Below, piece by piece: positions 50,388 to 58,575 of a stretch of DNA of 64,000 nt. The notes below the pieces were generated by a model, which ran no database searches, was not told the origin of the DNA, and was given only the letters and a program-made list of their open reading frames with translations. The stretch is from Bacillota bacterium. Its GTDB lineage: Bacteria > Bacillota > TC1. The first letter of the stretch is position 1, and each line of letters opens with the position of its first letter. The position numbers and the translations under genes are program-made. Location of the stretch: NCBI GenBank assembly GCA_028683955.1, contig JAQUGR010000003.1:62001-126000 (forward strand). The letters are read 5' to 3'.

Positions 50388-50675
50388 TTATAATAATCTT
50401 TCGTAAATACGAAAATCAGAATCCTTCTCGGTGATTTCCTTTAATAAGGGAAATATTCTTATAAAATGTTCAGACACCTCATGTGCATTTAGTGCTTCTT
50501 TATTCTCCCACTCTTCTATCATCGTAAGTATTCTTGGATCATTAATATCTTGAAACAATTCGTACTTGATACAACCTTTTTCTTTAGTGGTTTTTTCTAT
50601 TAACTCCTTATAAAGAGCTATAGCATCATCCAATCTTCCTTCTAGAACGCAATTTTTAGCTACAACTTTAATCAT
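50388..50675 (-). CDS. Antibiotic-biosynthesis-monooxygenase (ABM) domain protein
   Basis: About 95 residues of the ABM/YgiN-like ferredoxin-fold family, with KVVAKNCVLEG at the start, GCIKYELFQDINDPRILTMIEEWENKEALNAHEVSEHF in the middle. Members are quinol monooxygenases or signal-breakdown enzymes. ATG 50675 has AAAGGA 11 bases before it; GTG 50684 is an alternative. A 14-bp palindrome lies upstream (50734-50747). Confidence 0.87.
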   Translation of the reverse strand: MIKVVAKNCVLEGRLDDAIALYKELIEKTTKEKGCIKYELFQDINDPRILTMIEEWENKEALNAHEVSEHFIRIFPLLKEITEKDSDFRIYERLL

Positions 50676-50733
50676 TTTACGCACATTCCTTTCATTTATA
50701 CTTTCATTATAACACTAACTATACTACTAACCT

Positions 50734-50747
50734 GTATCCTAAGATAC
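50734..50747. promoter_or_regulatory. 14-bp palindrome upstream of the ABM gene
   Basis: GTATCCTAAGATAC has GTATC/GATAC arms with 4 bp between and lies about 60 bp before the ABM start, near a TATAAT (minus strand). It resembles quinone-sensing HxlR/QsrR-type palindromes in its outer bases but no such regulator gene is close. Confidence 0.35.
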
Positions 50748-50761
50748 TTAATCTATTATTT

Positions 50762-52372
50762 TCATTTACCCTTTTTCAAATCATCCATAACTGCATCTGA
50801 AGCTAGTTTCCCAGTTAAAATGGATACTGGCATACCAGATGGACTAAATGTCCATTGACCAGCCTGAAAAACGTCAGGTATTGGCGTTTTAATACTCTGA
50901 GCTATTTGTGGAAATCTAGTCTCAGCTGGTAGTTTCTTATTTAAAAAAGCCCATCCTGTAATTGCACCACCTAAATTACCAGTCAATTTCTCTAACGTCA
51001 AAGGTGTAGAACATTGTATATCTAAAATATTATCTGACAATTCAGGAAATATTGAATCCTTTAAAACACCAATTATCTTATCTTCAACAAATGCCTTAAA
51101 TTCTTCATACCAGCCAATATCAAAAATATACTTAATCAACTTATAGTCGAAAAGAGTACTTATGATAAGTCCCGTTTGTCCTATCGGTGACAAAGAAATG
51201 TCACGTATTGAAGGTATTGATATTTCATAAGTAGTTAGAGAAAGATAATCTGCTACCCAATTTTTTAAGCTGCTCTTTTTCTCACTATCATTTAATTGCT
51301 TATCATTTAATATTTTTTCATATTCAGTATTTTTAACATTTCTAAGCCCTATCTTATTAGGTGTATAAAAAGAATGGCAACCTGTAATTTTTGCAAAATA
51401 ATCACTATCCAAATTCACTGACATAAAAATAGTCAGTAGAGAATCACAACCCTCATTACTTTGTATTATGTTTTTTTGCTCTTTAATATTATTTAGGTCA
51501 TCAACAATTATAGAAGAATACAAGGTGGTCATATCCGCACACCAAATAAGCTTCTTATATCTGAATTTTCTTCCATCTGAAGTTGTTACTTCCTTCTTTT
51601 TAACATCAACTTCAACCACCTGTGTTTTTGTTTCTATTTTACCATCCTTATCCTTTATAAAATCAGCTATTTTCTTTACTAATACACCAGTTCCACCTAT
51701 TGGATAACTGTAATCCAAATATAGACCAAAATAACTTAGGGCAAAAAAAGTTGGAGTATTTTTGAAGAAGTGCTGGGTAATCATATCTATTAATGCTTTG
51801 TTTTTAGTAAATCTACTTAAATATTCATTAATAGGTTCATTTAACTTTTTGACTTTACGAATGTTTATTTGATATTTAAAGAGCCAAGGTAAAAGAGTTT
51901 TGAATATATATTCTTTATCCTCCATATAGTTAACAAATAATGGATTATCAAGTCCATAGAGAACATCCATGTACTTCATAACCTTTTTTATTTCATTTAT
52001 TATATTCGAAATCCCTTCAACATCTTCTGGGAATTTTTCATTTAGTAAATAGTGATAGTCTTCTAGACTATCACTATTTATTAGTTTTACAAACTTATCT
52101 TCAATACCTATTGAAACTGGATTTTTTACAAAATCAATATTTATACCTAACTGTTTCAACATAGGAAATACTATCCCTGAATTTTCAAAGGCTCTTATAC
52201 CTCCATCATAAGTAAATCCCTTGTAATCGAATGAATTTACTAAACCTCCGAGTTTACTAGCTTTTTCTAATAATAGGGTATTATATCCATTTTTCGAAAG
52301 ATACGCTGTGCTAGTTAAGCCTGCAATACCTCCACCTACTACAACAACATCATATGAGTTATCTACCCTCAT
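50762..52372 (-). CDS. FAD-dependent oxidoreductase, phytoene-desaturase/CRTISO-like
   Basis: A 536-residue flavoprotein with VVVGGGIAGLTSTAYLSKNGYNT and EKASKLGG at the N-terminus, a mid-protein SYPIGGTGVLVKKIADFI stretch and a C-terminal AGQWTFSPSGMPVSILTGKLAS motif, as in phytoene desaturases, carotene isomerases and retinol saturases. It probably reduces, isomerises or desaturates a polyene or another lipid. It could belong with the CrtQ- and CrtO-like genes 30 kb away, but this is only a guess. Start with AGGAGG. Confidence 0.83.
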   Translation of the reverse strand: MRVDNSYDVVVVGGGIAGLTSTAYLSKNGYNTLLLEKASKLGGLVNSFDYKGFTYDGGIRAFENSGIVFPMLKQLGINIDFVKNPVSIGIEDKFVKLINSDSLEDYHYLLNEKFPEDVEGISNIINEIKKVMKYMDVLYGLDNPLFVNYMEDKEYIFKTLLPWLFKYQINIRKVKKLNEPINEYLSRFTKNKALIDMITQHFFKNTPTFFALSYFGLYLDYSYPIGGTGVLVKKIADFIKDKDGKIETKTQVVEVDVKKKEVTTSDGRKFRYKKLIWCADMTTLYSSIIVDDLNNIKEQKNIIQSNEGCDSLLTIFMSVNLDSDYFAKITGCHSFYTPNKIGLRNVKNTEYEKILNDKQLNDSEKKSSLKNWVADYLSLTTYEISIPSIRDISLSPIGQTGLIISTLFDYKLIKYIFDIGWYEEFKAFVEDKIIGVLKDSIFPELSDNILDIQCSTPLTLEKLTGNLGGAITGWAFLNKKLPAETRFPQIAQSIKTPIPDVFQAGQWTFSPSGMPVSILTGKLASDAVMDDLKKGK

Positions 52373-52393
52373 ATTTCACCCTCCTTAATTAGC

Positions 52394-52885
52394 TTAATTA
52401 TTGGTTTCAGTATAAGGGAGATGTCTTTTCCCACTAATTGATTTTACCCTAATGCAATAAACATTCATTGCATTTAAATATTTATCATCATAAATAGGCT
52501 TTCCCTTAAATCCATATTTTCCCATAATCAAATCCATGGCTTTTTTTCTTTCATCAAGACTTTCTATCAATGTTACAATACCTTCAAGCATTATGCTTTC
52601 ATGAAAAGCTGACCACTGACAGGCTTTTTCTCCTTTTTTTAATTCAAAAAAACTAGTCATTTCCACAGCGCACTGATTATTTTTTTTTATCATATCACAT
52701 TTTCTACCTTGTTTGGCAGAATGAAAATAAATTATTATCTCTTTATCCTCAATTTCAAAACCAAAATTTAAAGGTACAACATAGGCTTGAGTCTCATTGC
52801 ATAAACCTAAATGCATTATTTGAGCCTTTTCCATAATCTTGGCTATTTCCAATATATCCATTATTTCTTTATCTGTTCTTCTCAA
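52394..52885 (-). CDS. Pyridoxamine-phosphate-oxidase-like FMN protein (NimA-like)
   Basis: A 163-residue split-barrel flavoprotein with RRTDKEIMDILEIAKIMEKAQIMHLGLC at the start, VVPLNFGFE, and the FHSAKQGRKCDMIKKN flavin-binding loop. This is the NimA/5-nitroimidazole-resistance-like group, which reduces small nitro compounds or binds flavin or haem. It lies 21 bases behind the desaturase-like gene's upstream neighbour in the same transcript. The start TTG at 52885 has a GGAG 12 bases before; ATG 52861 is an alternative. Confidence 0.83.
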   Translation of the reverse strand: MRRTDKEIMDILEIAKIMEKAQIMHLGLCNETQAYVVPLNFGFEIEDKEIIIYFHSAKQGRKCDMIKKNNQCAVEMTSFFELKKGEKACQWSAFHESIMLEGIVTLIESLDERKKAMDLIMGKYGFKGKPIYDDKYLNAMNVYCIRVKSISGKRHLPYTETNN

Positions 52886-52901
52886 TTAAATGCACTTCTC
52901 C

Positions 52902-53465
52902 TTATACTCCCTTTTTCTCAACCATGAAAGGTTTAAGAAGCTTATATACTTCCCCTGCTTTTTTAGTTCCAAACTCTTTAACCAAAGCATTATTAACACC
53001 TTGTTTTGTTTTATACTTTTGTAAAAACCCTGAAACCATAACAAGATAATCTGGATCTATAACATTTTTCAAGTGACTTTCTAAATCCATTATTTCTTCT
53101 TCAATATTTTTACCAGTTAAACTTATAACATTATTTACAGATGCATTCTTCTTCGACCAAAACTTAGCTAAACAATCAAAGCCCTTATCTTTTGACACTA
53201 TATAAAATGTCTCCTTAGGATTTTGTGAAACTAAATAGCCTAAAAAAGTAGCTAATTGAAAATCCAAAGCATTTTTAGACCCAATACCAATTTTCATATA
53301 ATTAATTTGAGCCCTGCTTTCAGATAATCTTTTATGTAAACCAAATGTTAATCTATCAGCATTTTCGCTATAAAATATATAAATTATATCCTTTTCTATT
53401 AACTTGGTTAGACCATCTAAACCTGGCACACCAACATTTTCATAATCGATTAAAAAAGTAGCCAT
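52902..53465 (-). CDS. PIN/NYN-like domain protein
   Basis: About 187 residues. The N-terminal domain has FLIDYENVG with the metal-binding Asp, KNALDFQLATFLG and YIVSKDKGFDCLAKFW, i.e. a PIN-like nuclease fold with acidic residues of the NYN/PIN type in place. The last 50 residues form a helical tail (FLQKYKTKQGVNNALVKEFG). It may be an RNase, substrate unknown. ATG 53465 with AAAGGTG; overlaps the previous gene by frame extension only. Confidence 0.75.
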   Translation of the reverse strand: MATFLIDYENVGVPGLDGLTKLIEKDIIYIFYSENADRLTFGLHKRLSESRAQINYMKIGIGSKNALDFQLATFLGYLVSQNPKETFYIVSKDKGFDCLAKFWSKKNASVNNVISLTGKNIEEEIMDLESHLKNVIDPDYLVMVSGFLQKYKTKQGVNNALVKEFGTKKAGEVYKLLKPFMVEKKGV

Positions 53466-53472
53466 TGTATCA

Positions 53473-54618
53473 TCACCTTTCAATTGTATCTAATTTATTA
53501 TTGTTGTCTTTATCCTTATACATTAATACGTCTAAATGCTTTTGGAATTCCTTTCCATTCATTTTAGAATAATATCCATAAACTCCATAACCCATACTAA
53601 ATTCAATAACATATGGTTTTCTTTTAGCTTCATTAAATTCATCAAATTTTAGTTTGATTCTATTGACAGTTTCTCTTAAAATATCTTCATCCGAGATATT
53701 AAGTATTATAAAAAATTCATCTCCCCCAAATCTTGCTAGTATATCAGTGTCTCTAATACACTCTTTCATTAAGTTACCTGAAATTTCTAAGGCCTCATCA
53801 CCTTTATCATGCCCAAAGGTGTCATTTATTGACTTGAAATTATTCATATCAAGCATTATTCCTGAAAATGTTTTTAAAGGTGTACAACTTTTTATTTTTT
53901 TATCTAAATAGCGTTCAATTTTTTTTCTATTATATAGTCCAGTTAAATAGTCTGTGGACATAGTGTGATGTTGAATAGTCAAAAAAACTATCAATAATGA
54001 GAAAACAACACAATTTAAAACTAATGAGATTCCATAAAAATATGTTTGTAGAATAATACCTATAAAAGGTGGAATTGTAAAAAATAAAAGTGGACGAAAG
54101 TATCTCTTTTCTATATTCTTATAATTTGTAACTGTCATGATAAAAGAAACCAACATCAAAGTAACTGTAATCGCTACAGAAAACAAAAATAATGGTCCTC
54201 TATGATACACATTATTACTATCAATATAATAGAACCATCCATAAAACTGTGTTAAAAAAACCATTACCATATTTAAGATATTAATAACCAATAATGATGG
54301 AATCAACTCCTTAGTTTTTTTCTCATTATTATAGATATTGTAGTGTGCATATAGCACCCACATAGATACCAATAAGGGATTTAATAGAAAAATCAAGAAA
54401 TTGCCAGTATGGTTTAATAATACATATATTTGGCTACCATTACCGTCAAATCTACTAAAAACATCAACAAATAATAAAAAGATGGTTATTTGAATAATTA
54501 ATATGTATAACTTATTATTAAATAATTCTTTATCATTCCATTTGGTAGTCATATAATAAATGGTTAATAATATCAATAAAGAATAAATATTTAAAAAAGA
54601 ATTATTTAATAAACTCAT
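53473..54618 (-). CDS. Membrane diguanylate cyclase
   Basis: About 381 residues: seven or eight membrane helices in residues 1-215, then a GGDEF domain with LTGLYNRKKIERYL and an intact RFGGDEFFIIL, preceded by RDTD at the 5-residue distance that marks the inhibitory I-site. It should make cyclic-di-GMP in response to an unknown membrane signal; no PAS or HAMP domain is present. ATG 54618 has GGAG 6 bases before it. It is followed by the PIN-like gene (its start overlaps the GGDEF end by about 10 bases on the longer frame). Confidence 0.88.
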   Translation of the reverse strand: MSLLNNSFLNIYSLLILLTIYYMTTKWNDKELFNNKLYILIIQITIFLLFVDVFSRFDGNGSQIYVLLNHTGNFLIFLLNPLLVSMWVLYAHYNIYNNEKKTKELIPSLLVINILNMVMVFLTQFYGWFYYIDSNNVYHRGPLFLFSVAITVTLMLVSFIMTVTNYKNIEKRYFRPLLFFTIPPFIGIILQTYFYGISLVLNCVVFSLLIVFLTIQHHTMSTDYLTGLYNRKKIERYLDKKIKSCTPLKTFSGIMLDMNNFKSINDTFGHDKGDEALEISGNLMKECIRDTDILARFGGDEFFIILNISDEDILRETVNRIKLKFDEFNEAKRKPYVIEFSMGYGVYGYYSKMNGKEFQKHLDVLMYKDKDNNNKLDTIER

Positions 54619-54666
54619 ATTATGCTCCAATCTTATTTTACTATACATATGAATACTGAAATAATA

Positions 54667-54804
54667 TCAGAGTAATTCCAGTTTTTTATTTTGAGTAAAT
54701 TTATTAACTAATAAATAATCATTGATTAAAACTTCAGGTCCCTCTTCTAAATCATTAAAATCCAATTCTTCTGATAGTTTAGAGTATTCTAATCCTTCAT
54801 TCAT
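54667..54804 (-). CDS. Small acidic ORF, 45 residues
   Basis: A 45-codon ORF (start MNEGLEYSKL, end KKLELL) with a good GGAG 10 bases before ATG. It is rich in Glu/Asp/Leu with no membrane helix or Cys. It lies in the same orientation upstream of the cyclase gene, starting 93 bp after the frameshifted HAAS gene ends. I do not recognise it; it could be a real small protein or chance. The gap 54649-54895 holds nothing else that I can see. Confidence 0.35.
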   Translation of the reverse strand: MNEGLEYSKLSEELDFNDLEEGPEVLINDYLLVNKFTQNKKLELL

Positions 54805-54895
54805 TTTTATCACTCTCCGTTAATTATTCACTTCCAAAAAGTATATATGAAAAAATTATACCATTTTTATAATAAATATTACAAGAAATCGGTTT

Positions 54896-55908
54896 TTATA
54901 TTTTCTCTTTACTATAGTGTAACAATCCTTTGTATAACACCCCAATGATTTCAATTATGTTTGCCACAACTACTATTGCTAATATCCAATTTTTAATATT
55001 AATCCAGAACCTAGGAAAATCTAAACTAACTTTCATATATTTCAATAATTCAGTTGAAAAGTCTGGATTCCAAAGATTACCGTCTGTAAATATTATGATT
55101 GTTAATATTAAAGTGAAAATTGTCAATACTACATGAATTATTGAATGTTTTAAGGTCCATTTTCTATAATAAATACTAAAGACTTCTTTTAAAATACTTA
55201 AAATGAATATGCCAATTATCAAAGTCCTATATCCTTGTAATACAGCTATATTAAATAATGGTATTGTTACAAGTTCCTTACCATTATGGAAATATGCTGA
55301 GAATACTTCTGGTGCTGTATAGAGTAAAGCTAAAAAAATAGTTGCGAAAAATGTTGTAGCAATAATGCTGGCAATAGGATTTGATAACTTTATATCAGTT
55401 TTTTTATCTGGCATTTGTGGTAATTTATCCAGACTCCAATTATTTTTATTAGATAACTCTTCCTCTACATTATTATTTTTTCTTTCAATTATCATAAAGA
55501 CAATTGTTGTCCAAGCAAATGCTTGTAATGTTCCAGAAAATATACCGGCAATATAGTTTGTTGTTATATCGACCATAGCCATATTAGTAGTAAAGATACT
55601 TTCTATTAACAAGGCTATAGAAATTCCACCTATTACAGCTAAAATAACAATTTTAAGTATTAATTTATATAGATGGTAATATCTAGGGCCAATAACATAT
55701 GTTTTAGTCCCTCTATAATTATCTGCTAAGATTTCTGGATCACCTAATTCTAAAAGAATTTTTTCTACTTTTTCTTCATAAATATCTGTGCTTTGGTCCT
55801 GCCTATCATATCATCAATATTACTTTTTAGTTCTAATTCTATTTCCTTTCTTTGTGCTGAAGGGAAGCTCTTTGTCACTGCATATATATATCTATTAATT
55901 AAATCCAT
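54896..55908 (-). pseudogene. HAAS-domain membrane protein, frameshifted
   Basis: A PadR-partner membrane protein broken by one base near 55798-55803. The first frame, ATG 55908 with AGGAG 8 bases upstream, gives MDLINRYIYAVTKSF, QRKEIELELKSNIDDMIGR and then stops early. The other frame continues without a break as DQSTDIYEEKVEKILLELGD, NYRGTKTYVIGPRYYHLYK and five or six membrane helices to 54896. The pieces fit a normal HAAS-domain protein of about 337 residues. An ATG at 55612-55610 or nearby could still give the membrane part alone. Sequencing error is possible. Confidence 0.75.
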
Positions 55909-55913
55909 AACTT

Positions 55914-56261
55914 TCACTCCTGACTTTTTAATATCTTTTTCATATTATCAGTTATTTTAAACCATTCTTTACATAGTTCTTCATAAATATCTTTCCCATT
56001 TTCACTTAGTTTATAGTATTTTCTTGGTTTGGCTGTATCAACATCCCAATTGCTTTCCAAGATATTTTGTTTTTCTAGTCTTCTTAACAGTGGGTAAAGT
56101 GTTCCGGCTTCTACTGGTATCCCCTTTTCTTCTAGAGAAACTACAAGAGAATAACCATATTGTTGAGTCTCTAGTTGGCTTAATACACTTAGTATAATAT
56201 TGCCTCTTCTTAGTTCTTGGACTAGACTGTTGAATATATCTTTGTTTTGCTCTTGTTTCAC
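55914..56261 (-). CDS. PadR-family regulator
   Basis: A 115-residue PadR repressor. The winged helix is seen as GNIILSVLSQLETQQYGYSLVVSLEEKGIPVEAGTLYPLLRRLEKQ and the C-terminal helix makes the dimer. It starts with GTG (56261) behind AGGAGG and precedes the frameshifted HAAS gene by 5 bases; such pairs are common, with the membrane protein modulating the PadR response. It has an operator-like site in its own promoter. Confidence 0.9.
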   Translation of the reverse strand: MKQEQNKDIFNSLVQELRRGNIILSVLSQLETQQYGYSLVVSLEEKGIPVEAGTLYPLLRRLEKQNILESNWDVDTAKPRKYYKLSENGKDIYEELCKEWFKITDNMKKILKSQE

Positions 56262-56280
56262 TTTATCACCTCCTGCTTTG

Positions 56281-56310
56281 ATTATACTGTGTATCGCACA
56301 CTATTGTCAA
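56281..56310 (-). promoter_or_regulatory. Consensus promoter of the PadR operon with internal operator
   Basis: A perfect TTGACA (56310-56305) and perfect TATAAT (56286-56281) are 18 bp apart. TGTG-TATCG-CACA (56288-56300) sits in the spacer, fitting autorepression by the PadR protein. Confidence 0.7.
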
Positions 56311-56332
56311 TATATTAATATTAATTTATTTG

Positions 56333-57028
56333 TCATCTAATCCCTATTACTATTTTCAAATCTTTTATTGTAATAGACCTAGCATCAAAATTAATTAAAT
56401 TATCCCTCCTCATTTTATTTAATTCTCTACTTAGTGAAGATCTTTGTATCCCTAACCTTTCGGCAAAATCTTTTTTTGAAATATTAAGTTTTATAACAGT
56501 ATCTTTTTGAATATAATATTCATACTTTAAAAAATCAATAATACTTTTTCTAATAGTTTTTAGGGATATTGTATTTATCTTGTCAGCTAATACAATTGAT
56601 CTGTCAGAAATCGCTTGCATAAAACTTAACATAAACTTCTCACTTTTTTTACACATTGTAAGAATTAACTCTTTTGACATATGTAGCACTGTTGTTTTGG
56701 CTGTTGATATAACTGTCATAGTATAGAAATTACTATTTGAATAGATGAGGTTAGCACCAATAATATCACAAGCAGAAAATACACCTATAGTTAATACATT
56801 TCCATTTTCAATAATATTTTGAACACTAACCTGTCCTTCTAATATAATATCTATTTCCTTACATATTTCATTTTGCAAATGAATAATCTGTCCCTTTTCA
56901 TATATTTTTAGTTCATAATGTTCTTTTTTTAATATTTCTAATAATTCTTCTTTAGAAAAACTGCTAAAAAGATTTTGGCTAACTAAAGCGTCGATATAGT
57001 TTAAAATATTAATTGATTCCACCTCCAT
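56333..57028 (-). CDS. Crp/Fnr-family regulator
   Basis: A 231-residue regulator with a cyclic-nucleotide-binding-type beta barrel (residues 20-130: YEKGQIIHLQNE, GQVSVQNIIENG, ACDIIGANLIYS) and a C-terminal Crp helix-turn-helix (ISKKDFAERLGIQRSSLSRELNKM). No N-terminal FNR-like Cys cluster is present; the few Cys are scattered. Divergent from the cupin and NapH-like genes, it probably controls them through the palindrome at 57030-57045. The right half of that palindrome also contains the AAGG site of this gene. Confidence 0.88.
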   Translation of the reverse strand: MEVESINILNYIDALVSQNLFSSFSKEELLEILKKEHYELKIYEKGQIIHLQNEICKEIDIILEGQVSVQNIIENGNVLTIGVFSACDIIGANLIYSNSNFYTMTVISTAKTTVLHMSKELILTMCKKSEKFMLSFMQAISDRSIVLADKINTISLKTIRKSIIDFLKYEYYIQKDTVIKLNISKKDFAERLGIQRSSLSRELNKMRRDNLINFDARSITIKDLKIVIGIR

Positions 57029-57029
57029 T

Positions 57030-57045
57030 AGTTACCTTGGTAACT
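57030..57045. promoter_or_regulatory. Palindrome between crp/fnr-like and cupin genes
   Basis: AGTTACCTTGGTAACT has 7-bp perfect arms; the GTTAC-CTTG-GTAAC core has the 5-4-5 layout of FNR-type sites. It lies just before the -35 of the rightward promoter, an activator position, and overlaps the leader of the leftward gene. Confidence 0.6.
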
Positions 57046-57048
57046 TAC

Positions 57049-57077
57049 TTGAAATATGCTTCATAGTATACTATAGC
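57049..57077 (+). promoter_or_regulatory. Promoter of the cupin/NapH-like operon
   Basis: TTGAAA (57049-57054) and TATAGC (57072-57077) are 17 bp apart; start near 57084. A 12-bp palindrome ATAGTATACTAT (57063-57074) overlaps the -10. Confidence 0.5.
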
Positions 57078-57104
57078 TAATGACAAAATGAAAGGAGCTT
57101 AATA

Positions 57105-57431
57105 ATGATAGAAAAACTATATACTTTAATCAACTATACAGAAAAAAGTATTACAAAAATTATTGATGATGACAATGTAGGGGTAAACCATATGGTATTG
57201 CCAAAAGGAGATGCACTACCCGAACACTTTTCCAACTCTCATCTTTATATGATTATTCTAAAAGGGAACATGACTATAAAACTCGATGATCAAGAGCCAC
57301 ACCAATATAATGTTGGTGATATTATTAATATTCCCTTTCATACAAAAATGAATGTCTACAATACACATGATCCTATACTTGAATTTCTTGTTTTTAAAGC
57401 TCCTAATCCAAGAAATTATGTGAGGAAATAG
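57105..57431 (+). CDS. Cupin-domain protein
   Basis: A 108-residue single-domain cupin with LPKGDALPEHFSNSHLYMII (metal-binding His in motif 1, EHFSNSH) and the GDIINIPFHTKMNVYN motif 2. It could bind a metal or sense a small molecule. It is directly followed by the ferredoxin-type membrane protein, 2 bases after its stop, and is under the divergent Crp/Fnr promoter. Confidence 0.87.
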   Translation: MIEKLYTLINYTEKSITKIIDDDNVGVNHMVLPKGDALPEHFSNSHLYMIILKGNMTIKLDDQEPHQYNVGDIINIPFHTKMNVYNTHDPILEFLVFKAPNPRNYVRK

Positions 57432-57433
57432 CA

Positions 57434-58048
57434 ATGAAAAAAAATTTACAAAGAATAATTCAAGTTGCTTTTCTTGTTATATTTTTAATATTAGTAGTTA
57501 TGGGGAAACCTCAAATTTGGATGGGTTTATTTCTTATAGGTATTATAGCTTCATTTTTTTTGGGGCGTATTTATTGTGGTTGGTTTTGTTCTATCAATAC
57601 TGTTCTTAAAGGGGTTACTTGGTTCAAGAAAAAACTGCATATTAAAAATCGTAAACTTCCAACATTATTAACTAAACCATGGGTACGTTTTTTAGTTTTA
57701 GGTTTATTTATAATAATGTTTATCTTTACTATGGTATCAGGTAAAAAATTACCAGTCTTACCAATATTATTCACTACTGGTATAATACTAACCTTCTTTT
57801 TTCATGAAGAACTTTGGCACCGTTATTTATGTCCTTATGGTTCTATACTATATTTACCTGGCTCTAAATCAGCTCACAATATTTATATTGATCCTGAAAA
57901 GTGTACTAACTGTGGTGCTTGTAGAAAGGTTTGTCCTTCAAAAGCTATTGAGAAACAAGAAAAGAATCATGAAATTATAAAAGGTGAATGTCTTGTCTGC
58001 ACAGAATGTATTACAACTTGTAAGCAACAGGCTATTAGTTATAAATAG
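57434..58048 (+). CDS. NapH/MauN-type 4Fe-4S membrane protein
   Basis: A 204-residue protein with four membrane helices in the first 140 residues carrying CGWFC and CPYG, and a C-terminal ferredoxin with CTNCGACRKVCPS and CLVCTECITTCKQ (two [4Fe-4S] clusters). NapH-like proteins pass electrons from quinols or ferredoxin at the membrane; the short form here lacks the larger NapH/NosR extensions. With a Crp/Fnr regulator it may respond to redox stress. Confidence 0.87.
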   Translation: MKKNLQRIIQVAFLVIFLILVVMGKPQIWMGLFLIGIIASFFLGRIYCGWFCSINTVLKGVTWFKKKLHIKNRKLPTLLTKPWVRFLVLGLFIIMFIFTMVSGKKLPVLPILFTTGIILTFFFHEELWHRYLCPYGSILYLPGSKSAHNIYIDPEKCTNCGACRKVCPSKAIEKQEKNHEIIKGECLVCTECITTCKQQAISYK

Positions 58049-58075
58049 ATAAAGGAAATATTAATTCAATAAAGG

Positions 58076-58114
58076 AACCCCTTAAGCATGAAATATAACT
58101 TAAGGGGGTTTTTT
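58076..58114 (+). terminator. Terminator after the NapH-like gene
   Basis: AACCCCTTAAG and CTTAAGGGGGTT pair around a 12-base loop, followed by TTTTTAT. Confidence 0.85.
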
Positions 58115-58206
58115 ATATATTAAATATATCTTCTCATTATTTTTATAAGCTAAATTGTGATTAAATATTGATTATTTTTAATATATTTAGTTAAAGAATC
58201 TTCCTT

Positions 58207-58337
58207 TTATTTAATATCAACAACCAATTCTATAAATTTATCTGAGATGTTATAATTATCAGCACAGGCTTTACAAGCGTTAAATATTACTCCGCTCTCC
58301 ATCATCTCAATAATTAATTCACATATACTTTAATCAT
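58207..58337 (-). pseudogene. Short remnant resembling a DsrE-family gene
   Basis: An open stretch of about 43 codons on the minus strand, without a good start codon, reads CELIIEMMESGVIFNACK, CADNYNISDKFIELVVDIK and stops. The Cys-rich ACKACADNY part recalls the DsrE/TusD-like sulfur-relay family around its conserved Cys, and the N-terminal 50 residues and C-terminal MGVPLTEML-like end are missing. The rest of 58115-58500 shows no other coding sign. Low-to-moderate confidence. Confidence 0.35.
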
Positions 58338-58504
58338 CACTTATTAGTTTGGTGGTACCTCCCCTAGATAACAATATGAATTTCAGCCCACAAATGATTC
58401 TTTAACGTATTATAGAGATACATAGATATCATACTTGATACTTTAATGCCCTAATTTATTTAAAGGAATGTATATCATTCAATTAAAGTATTTTGAATAA
58501 GAAA

Positions 58505-58547
58505 AAGACTAACTAATATGGTGCAATCACCTTATTAGTTAGTCTTA
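58505..58547. terminator. Terminator of the RND/TetR operon
   Basis: A long stem, AAGACTAACTAATA with its complement plus GGTG/CACC, flanked by T-rich tracts, 29 bases after the RND stop. Confidence 0.85.
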
Positions 58548-58575
58548 ATTTTTAGTAATTGAATATTATTTTATT

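Noticed and set aside
57063-57074. ATAGTATACTAT as a second operator in the Crp/Fnr divergon
   Set aside because: It overlaps two -10-like sequences and can arise from overlapping divergent promoter elements in AT-rich DNA.
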